DNA of 7,646 nt. Origin: an uncultured Haemophilus sp. GTDB taxonomy: Bacteria > Pseudomonadota > Gammaproteobacteria > Enterobacterales > Pasteurellaceae. The stretch lies in assembly GCF_937976265.1 (NCBI RefSeq), contig NZ_CALJRX010000022.1, forward strand, positions 1 through 7,646, written 5' to 3'. Shown here one piece after another: positions 1-5,500 of the stretch (position 1 is its first letter; the number at the start of each line of letters is the position of its first letter). The position numbers and the translations under genes are program-made. The notes under the pieces are model-generated. The model did no database searches, had not been told where the DNA came from, and worked only from the letters and a program-made list of their open reading frames with translations.

Positions 1-156
1 TCTTTAGAGGATACATATATCCATTCTGATGATGAATATTTATTTAAAAATACAACAAAGGAGAAATGGTTTTATTTTTTTAGAAATCCTTCTATAAAAA
101 TAGGTGTTGTTATAGGGATTATTGTTTGTCTTATACAAATTTTATTTTTCAAATAG
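1..156 (+). CDS. 3' end of unidentified gene; product with C-terminal membrane helix
   Basis: Frame 1 is open from the left edge to a TAG at 154-156, giving 51 residues; the start lies outside the window. The first 30 or so residues are polar and charged. They are followed by a strongly hydrophobic stretch (GVVIGIIVCLIQILFF) that ends one Lys before the stop, so the protein looks like it is anchored by a single C-terminal transmembrane helix or ends in the last helix of a multi-pass protein. I recognise no family. Small membrane proteins in this position could be immunity proteins of an upstream toxin cassette, but only the location next to a CdiBA-like operon suggests this. The DNA is much more AT-rich than the tpsBA genes, which fits a separately acquired gene. 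I am fairly sure it is coding, because the composition is protein-like and the hydrophobic block is clean, but its function is unknown. Confidence 0.5.
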   Translation, partial: SLEDTYIHSDDEYLFKNTTKEKWFYFFRNPSIKIGVVIGIIVCLIQILFFK

Positions 157-225
157 TAGCTCTTATAACTAGTTTGATTTAAACCTGCTCCACCTCATTT
201 GGGTTGGAGTTTATATAATGAGAAT

Positions 226-475
226 ATGCTATTTTTAAGCTCATATCCTAAAGCTGCATATAAATATCTTAGTAAGAATAAAAAAAGATATGGAAGATTG
301 TGGTATAGATTTTATCATTGATGAAAGTGATGATCTGAAAGTAAATCTTTGCTTCGAAAAAAGGATGGTATTTAGAGGCGGACCTGTCTGTGGAAATACA
401 ATAATGTGGGATAAACCTCTTTGTGTTCAATGGCGAAAAAAACACTGCAAACTCGATGCTAAGCCTTGGGAATAA
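226..475 (+). pseudogene. candidate frameshifted small gene (two overlapping ORF pieces)
   Basis: Two short ORFs abut in different frames. The first runs from ATG 226 to TGA 319-321 (31 residues, starting MLFLSSYPKAAYKYL). The second is in the +1 frame, with ATG 290 and TAA 473-475. They overlap at an A7 tract (280-286). Removing one A joins them into a continuous reading of about 82 residues without an internal stop. A Shine-Dalgarno-like GGAG (206-209) sits 8 bases before another ATG at 218, which reads only six residues and stops at 236-238, just after a T5 tract (232-236). One extra T there would connect that start to the frame of the 226 ORF. I infer a decayed or slippage-disrupted gene of about 82-85 residues. 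The alternative is that only the 290-475 ORF is translated, or that none of this is coding. Confidence 0.33.
290..475 (+). CDS. hypothetical Cys-rich small protein, 61 aa
   Basis: This ORF starts at ATG 290 and ends at TAA 473-475. The product has an acidic N-terminal part and a basic, Trp- and Cys-containing C-terminal part (motifs GGPVCGN, MWDKPLC, QWRKKHC, DAKPWE). The cysteines at residues 4, 21, 34, 46 and 53 could bind metal or form disulphides, but no standard zinc motif is evident. There is no convincing ribosome binding site before ATG 290: the upstream bases are A-rich with only AAAGAT. This is why I suspect it is the 3' part of a longer, broken gene beginning near 218-226. I recognise no family. 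A small acidic/basic protein beside a CdiBA-like operon could be an orphan immunity protein, but that is only a positional guess. Confidence 0.4.
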   Translation: MEDCGIDFIIDESDDLKVNLCFEKRMVFRGGPVCGNTIMWDKPLCVQWRKKHCKLDAKPWE

Positions 476-530
476 GTTATAAGAGCATTGAAATATCTTC
501 CCAAAATATATTGCTTTGGGGTGATAGATT

Positions 531-561
531 TATATGCCTTTCAACATTTGAAAAGCATATA
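531..561. terminator. 14-bp near-perfect hairpin downstream of the small ORF
   Basis: The arms TATATGCCTTTCAA (531-544) and TTGAAAAGCATATA (548-561) pair over 14 positions with a single mismatch around a 3-base CAT loop. The sequence that follows is A/T-rich (AATTTAAAATCTTT) but is not a clean T run, so this may be a weak intrinsic terminator for the small ORF, a transcript 3' stabiliser or a palindromic protein-binding site. The stem is AT-rich, which makes strong termination less certain. Confidence 0.45.
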
Positions 562-581
562 ATTTAAAATCTTTAGATACA

Positions 582-590
582 AAGTGCAGT
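582..590 (+). other. degenerate DNA uptake signal (USS)
   Basis: AAGTGCAGT differs from the Haemophilus consensus AAGTGCGGT at one base. It is followed by CAATTTTC and further A/T bases, which resembles the extended signal. It forms the left arm of the hairpin at 578-640, and the mismatch suggests partial decay of a once perfect copy. Confidence 0.55.
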
Positions 591-626
591 CAATTTTCAA
601 AGAGTTTTAAAACCTCTCAAAAACTG

Positions 627-635
627 ACCGCACTT
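627..635 (-). other. perfect Haemophilus-type DNA uptake signal
   Basis: ACCGCACTT is the reverse complement of the H. influenzae core AAGTGCGGT. Read on the minus strand the core continues with CAGTTTTTGAGAGGTTTT, which matches the extended signal with its two T-rich stretches one helical turn apart. It is the right arm of the hairpin at 578-640. Confidence 0.85.
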
Positions 636-640
636 TTGTA

Positions 641-723
641 TTAAAAATATGAGTTTATAGAATTTTAAAACAACTTTTGATATTATATGGAAAATTTATC
701 AACAACTTAATCTCTGAAGTATA
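641..723 (+). promoter_or_regulatory. probable promoter/leader region of the tpsBA operon
   Basis: The 83 bases between the terminator and the tpsB start are very AT-rich and must hold the promoter if the operon is transcribed independently. TATTAT at 681-686 is a possible -10 element, but no -35 element at good spacing is convincing. A 6-bp inverted repeat, TTGATA (677-682) and TATCAA (697-702), flanks this area and could be an operator or chance. The only ribosome binding site candidate for tpsB is GAAG (716-719), four bases before ATG 724, which is short and close. Confidence 0.35.
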
Positions 724-2499
724 ATGAAGAACTTGTCACGCTCTTTTCTTTCTAGTTTATTATTTATTTCCTCTTTCGCTTTGGCAGCACCCAGCTCACC
801 AAATGCCAATTTAGAAAAACAAATCGATGCCCAACAACAAAAACAACAAGCGGAACAAGATGCCGCTATTTTAGCGCAGCAAACACAATCCGCGAATGTG
901 CGTTTAGAGGGTGAAAAAGAGGCTTCGCTTGGTTTTCCACAAAATGAAGCACAATGTTTTCCTATCAATCAATTAGTACTGACCGATTATCAAGCTGAAG
1001 AAGAAAATTCATCAGCTTCTTCTCTTAAATTAATCCAACCAAGTCAATTCTCTTGGGCATTAAAGTCAGTTTATGCTGAGCGTGATTTTGCGCTACCTGC
1101 TTGTATTGGCTCAGAGGGGATTAATGTCTTACTTCGCCGTATTCAAAATCGTTTAATTGATTTTGGTTATGTCACCACACGTGTGGTGGTAGAGCCGCAG
1201 GATTTGCGTTCAGGCATGCTCGTGTTAACCGTGATTCCGGGTAAAGTGGGCCGTATTCAATTACAAGACCAAAGTGCGATTCCGTTTGCCACTCGTGGTA
1301 CCTTATGGTTTGCCATGCCAATGGCGCAGGGAGACATATTAAATATTCGCAACATTGAACAAGGTTTAGAAAACTTAAAACGTGTACCGAGTGCTGATGC
1401 GAATATGGAGCTTGTGCCAACAGATGCAGTAGGTGAAACAGACGTGGTGATTGCTTATAAGCAAAGTTTACCTTTTCATTTAACCTTAGGCTTAGATGAT
1501 TCTGGTTCAAAAGCAACAGGACGTTTACAAGGCTCAGCGACGTTTTCTTGGGATAACGTGCTAACCCTCAATGATATGTTCTATATCAGCGGCACACGCA
1601 GCTTTAAGCGTCATAGTGATGATGCGCAAGGCGATTATGGCAGCAAAAATGTTAGTCTCTATTACTCTATTCCTTGGAAGAACTATCTTTTAACCCTTTC
1701 CGGTTCAAAATATTCTTATCACCAAACGGTCGCGGGCGCATTTGAGTCTTACACCTATTCAGGTGAAAGCCAACAAATGAAAGCGAATTTAAGTCGCTTA
1801 TTATCTCGTGGAAGTCTTTATAAAACCTATGTGAATGCCGCGTTATGGACGAAAAAATCCCATAACTACATCAATGACACCGAAATTGAAGTACAACGTC
1901 GTCGAACAGCAGGTTGGGAAGTGGGCTTAAATCACACTCAATACATTGGTGAAACTGTGTTACAACTTTTTGCGAACTATAAACGTGGTACGGGTGGGAA
2001 TAAATCCTTACCCGCTCCGGAAGAAGCGTTTGGTGAAGGCACTTCCCGCATGCAGATTTTTACTGCAGGCGTTGATTTTACCTATCCTTTCACTATCGGC
2101 AATCAACCTTTCCGCTTTAACACCAGCTGGAATGGACAGTGGAACGGCACACCTTTAACACAACAAGATAAATTTAGTATTGGTGGTCGTTATACCGTAC
2201 GCGGATTTGATGGCGAGCTATCGCTTTCCGGTGAAAAAGGTTGGCTCTGGCGAAATGAGCTTGGTTGGGATATCGCGAATAAGGGACATGAGCTTTATTT
2301 AGGGATTGACCGAGGTAAAGTGCGTTCTAGCCAAGAAGAGCTTCAAATTGGTGATAGCTTAATGGGGGGAGTAATTGGACTTCGCGGCAAACTATGGGGC
2401 ATTAACTATGATTATTTTGTGGGTGTTCCAATTAAAAAACCGGAAGGATTTAGAACCAGCCATGTGACAACCGGATTTAATGTGAGCTACCGTTTTTAA
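724..2499 (+). CDS. TpsB outer-membrane transporter of a two-partner secretion system (CdiB/ShlB/FhaC family)
   Basis: This protein is the outer-membrane pore that exports the TpsA protein encoded next. At 591 residues it has the full family length. A Sec signal peptide (residues 1-21, cleavage near ALA-AP) is followed by a Gln-rich helical segment (about 28-55) in the position of the barrel-plugging helix H1 of FhaC. A ShlB-type POTRA domain begins near residue 76 (CFPINQL) and includes Cys78 and Cys127, a likely disulphide pair. A second POTRA starts around residues 150-155 (TTRVVVEPQDL, VIPGKVGRI). The 16-strand barrel occupies about 250-591, with the conserved VRGF motif at 492-495 on the inward-folding L6 loop, the GIDRG motif at 527-531 and a terminal aromatic residue (SYRF) recognised by the BAM machinery. 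The start at ATG 724 places the signal peptide correctly. The stop at 2497-2499 lies 70 bases before tpsA, so the two are probably cotranscribed. Family assignment is firm; the CDI-specific name is not proven. Confidence 0.95.
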   Translation: MKNLSRSFLSSLLFISSFALAAPSSPNANLEKQIDAQQQKQQAEQDAAILAQQTQSANVRLEGEKEASLGFPQNEAQCFPINQLVLTDYQAEEENSSASSLKLIQPSQFSWALKSVYAERDFALPACIGSEGINVLLRRIQNRLIDFGYVTTRVVVEPQDLRSGMLVLTVIPGKVGRIQLQDQSAIPFATRGTLWFAMPMAQGDILNIRNIEQGLENLKRVPSADANMELVPTDAVGETDVVIAYKQSLPFHLTLGLDDSGSKATGRLQGSATFSWDNVLTLNDMFYISGTRSFKRHSDDAQGDYGSKNVSLYYSIPWKNYLLTLSGSKYSYHQTVAGAFESYTYSGESQQMKANLSRLLSRGSLYKTYVNAALWTKKSHNYINDTEIEVQRRRTAGWEVGLNHTQYIGETVLQLFANYKRGTGGNKSLPAPEEAFGEGTSRMQIFTAGVDFTYPFTIGNQPFRFNTSWNGQWNGTPLTQQDKFSIGGRYTVRGFDGELSLSGEKGWLWRNELGWDIANKGHELYLGIDRGKVRSSQEELQIGDSLMGGVIGLRGKLWGINYDYFVGVPIKKPEGFRTSHVTTGFNVSYRF

Positions 2500-2554
2500 T
2501 GCTCACGCTTTTAGATGAATAAATTGATTAAAACCAAACAGAATTTAAAACTTT

Positions 2555-2560
2555 AAAGGA
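2555..2560 (+). promoter_or_regulatory. ribosome binding site of tpsA
   Basis: AAAGGA ends nine bases before ATG 2570. It is the clearest Shine-Dalgarno sequence in the window and supports this start. The 70-base tpsB-tpsA gap has no obvious terminator, in keeping with one operon. Confidence 0.75.
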
Positions 2561-2569
2561 AATTAAAAA

Positions 2570-5500
2570 ATGAATAAACGTCATTATAAAGTGATTTTTA
2601 GCCGTGTATTAAACCAGCTTGTCGTGGTCTCTGAGCTGGCAAAATCTCAAGGTAAAGCACAAAGTGAAAATGTGAGCTCAGAACAAGAAAAAACAGGGCT
2701 ATTTTCAACCGCACTTTCACTTAATTCCATTCATTTTAGCTTAATGTTGGCATTAGGCTTTGTCTTTTTAGCGCCTTCTGCTCATGCAGAAGATATGGCA
2801 ATTCGTGCTGATAAATCTGCACCGGGCAATCAACAGCCTACAGTACTTCAAACCGGCAATGGTTTACCGCAAGTAAATATTCAGACACCAAGTGCAGGTG
2901 GCGTATCACGTAACCAATATTCACAATTTGATGTGGCAGAGAAAGGCGCTGTGCTAAACAATGCCCGTAAAGCAGCACAAACGCAAATGGCGGGTTGGGT
3001 GCAAGGTAACCCGAATCTTGCTCGCGGTGAAGCGAAAGTCATTCTTAACGAGGTAAACTCCGCAAACCCAAGCCGTTTAAAAGGTTATGTAGAAGTCGCA
3101 GGCAAAAAAGCAGATGTCGTTATTGCTAACCCAAGTGGTATCCAATGTGATGGCTGTGGTGTGATTAATGCGGGGCGTACCACGCTGACAACCGGTAAGG
3201 CTGATGTAGAAAATGGCGAGTTGAAAGGCTATCGCGTAAAAGGCGGTAAGGTGACTGTTGGCCAAAAAGGGATGGATAACAGCCAATCTGATTACACCGA
3301 TATTATCGCTGAGAAAGCGGAAATCAAAGGTGGGGTTTGGTCGAAGAAAGGCATTAAAGTTATCACGGGTAAAAACAACGTTGACCGCACCAATGATTCA
3401 GTTGTTTACGTAGGTGATAAAAACACCGACAACACTGACCGCACTTCTGATACCCAAGGCGAAAACCAAAGCTACAGTGTGGATGTAAGCCAATTGGGTG
3501 GGATGTATGCGGAGAAAATCCATTTAGTGGATAACGGCCAAGGCCTTGGTGTACGCAATGCGGGACATATTGGTGCATCTGCTGGAAGCGTAAAAATCGA
3601 TAGCCAAGGTAAGATTGTCAATGAAGGCTTTATTGGTGGTAGCGAAAATGCCCAACTCAATGCGAAAAAGAATATTGAGAACCGTGGCACCGTTTATGCT
3701 AAAGCTCAGACACAACTTAATGCTCAAAATATTGATAACAAACAGGGTGTGATTGCGGGTAAACAAGTTCAGCTTAACGCAAATAACGTGGATAACCGCA
3801 AGCAATCGGATAAAGGCTCTTTAATTGTTGCCTCTGAGAAAGTATCAATTAAAGCGAAAAACTTAGATAACAGTGGTACTAAATCGAATGGTCAAAATGA
3901 GCAGGGAATAAAAGCAACGGCTCTTGAGTTACAAGCTGATAATCTAACAAATCAGCAAGGCGGTATTTATGTCTCCCAAAAAGCGGATATTTCTCTGACT
4001 GATAAATTAGTTAACCAACAAGGAGAAATTTTATCTGATGGTGAGCTTCACATTAAAGGGGATAAAAATACGGCTCGTATTGATAACAATGGAGGGCGTA
4101 TACATGCTGGAGAAAAACTCGCCATAACCGCGAAAAAACTCGAGAATGAAGGTCAAATTAGTTCTACTGGTGATGCTGATATTGCGCTGAAAGAGAGCTT
4201 TACTTTAAATAAAGCGTTCCAAGTAGATGGACATTTACAATTCTCTACTGACGGTAAGTTTACCAATAAAACCCAGTTACGCACAGGACAAGGTGTGACT
4301 GTTAAAGCGGCAGAAATTGATAATCCGGATGGTAGCGAAATCGCTTCTCAAGTTACCCATATTGTCACTAGTCAATTAACCAACCGCGGTTTAATTGATG
4401 GGGTTAAAAACCGTATTGACGCAGAGTCTCTCAACAACCTTGGTACTGGACGACTCTACGGTAATCATTTGTCCATTGCTAGTAAAAATCTGACTAACGA
4501 TAAAGAAGGTGATTCTTCTGCCACTATTGCTGCACGTGAACGCCTAGATTTAGGTGTGGATAAGATGAAAAACTTAGATCATAGTTTGGTTTTAAGTTTA
4601 GGCGATCTTGCGATTGGCGGCCAGCTTGATGAACAAGGTAAAGCAGTAGGCAAAGCCGGTGAAATCTTTAATGGTAGTGCAACTATTGAAGCGTTAGGTG
4701 ATGGAAAAATTAACACAGCGAAATTATTGAATACAGATTTACATCTGACTCTTGGTGTTGACACTTCTTATGAAGGCTTTACTGAATACGCTTTGCATAA
4801 GGATAGTACTCGCTATCGTACTGGGCCTAATGGCGTAGGTGAAATTGATTGGAACAGAAAAAGCCGTAATGCCTGGTTTAATTTTAATGATGGACGTCCT
4901 CGCCTTAATCAAGATGATTGGCATAAATGGGAATATACACGTACCACAAAAACTGACCGTATCGATAGTCAAGACCCAGGTAAAATCTTAATTGGTGGCA
5001 ATCTTTCTCTTTCTGGTGATGATTTAAAAAACCAATATAGTAAATTATTAGTAGGTAAAACCCTTTATTTGGGTGACAGTGCGGTATCTACTAATCCAAA
5101 CCATAAAGATTTAGTTGCAGGTGCGACTAAGCTTATCAATGAAGATAAGATTGGGGAAATTCATCAAGTAGATGACGGGAAGTATGGTCAATTACTTTCT
5201 TATAGAGATAAAAACTGGGCTAAACGACGTTATGGTCATAAAACGGAATGGCAAGAGGGTTATCATCACGAGCATGCTACCGAGTATTTTAATTTCAATG
5301 TGGTGAAAAATAACATTGGTGATTTAGCTGCGGTGAAAGAGGCGAGCTCTCAGTCTACTATTGGTGCGCGTAATGAGGCGGAGGCTGTCGGTGCGGTGAA
5401 TAATGCAGTCCGTTTACCTAATGCGAGCTTATATAAAATTAATCAAGATCCACAAAGTCATTATGTGGTCGAAACCGATCCACAGTTTGCAGATAAACGC

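Larger units (their letters stand above)
578..640. terminator. inverted pair of Haemophilus uptake signals; probable intrinsic terminator
   Basis: The left arm (TACAAAGTGCAGTCAATTTT, 578-597) and the reverse complement of the right arm (TACAAAAGTGCGGTCAGTTT, starting at 640) match over about 27 bases with a few substitutions and one 1-base gap. The spacer is short and rich in T and A. Each arm contains an uptake-signal core plus its usual AT-rich extension: the right core (627-635) is perfect and the left core (582-590) has one mismatch. Closely spaced, opposed uptake signals between genes are known in Haemophilus to form stem-loops that can act as terminators. Here it would stop upstream transcription before the tpsBA operon. 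Confidence 0.7.

Noticed and set aside
188..209. Hairpin CTCCA...TGGAG as a terminator of the first gene
   Set aside because: The stem is short with a bulge and is not followed by a T run. The right arm is better explained as a possible Shine-Dalgarno for ATG 218.
829..885. CAA-rich stretch as a phase-variable microsatellite in tpsB
   Set aside because: It encodes Gln-rich helix residues, but the codons are interrupted by GCC, AAA, GCG and GAA. There is no long uniform tandem array.
1172..1516. 114-residue minus-strand ORF inside tpsB
   Set aside because: The plus strand here encodes the conserved POTRA and early barrel residues of TpsB, so this is an antisense shadow.
1946..2158. 70-residue plus-strand ORF in another frame of tpsB
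   Set aside because: It overlaps well-conserved barrel sequence of TpsB and has no translation signals of its own.
2499..2522. Seven-codon ORF overlapping the tpsB stop codon
   Set aside because: It is too short to support, lacks a ribosome binding site and ends well before the tpsA Shine-Dalgarno.
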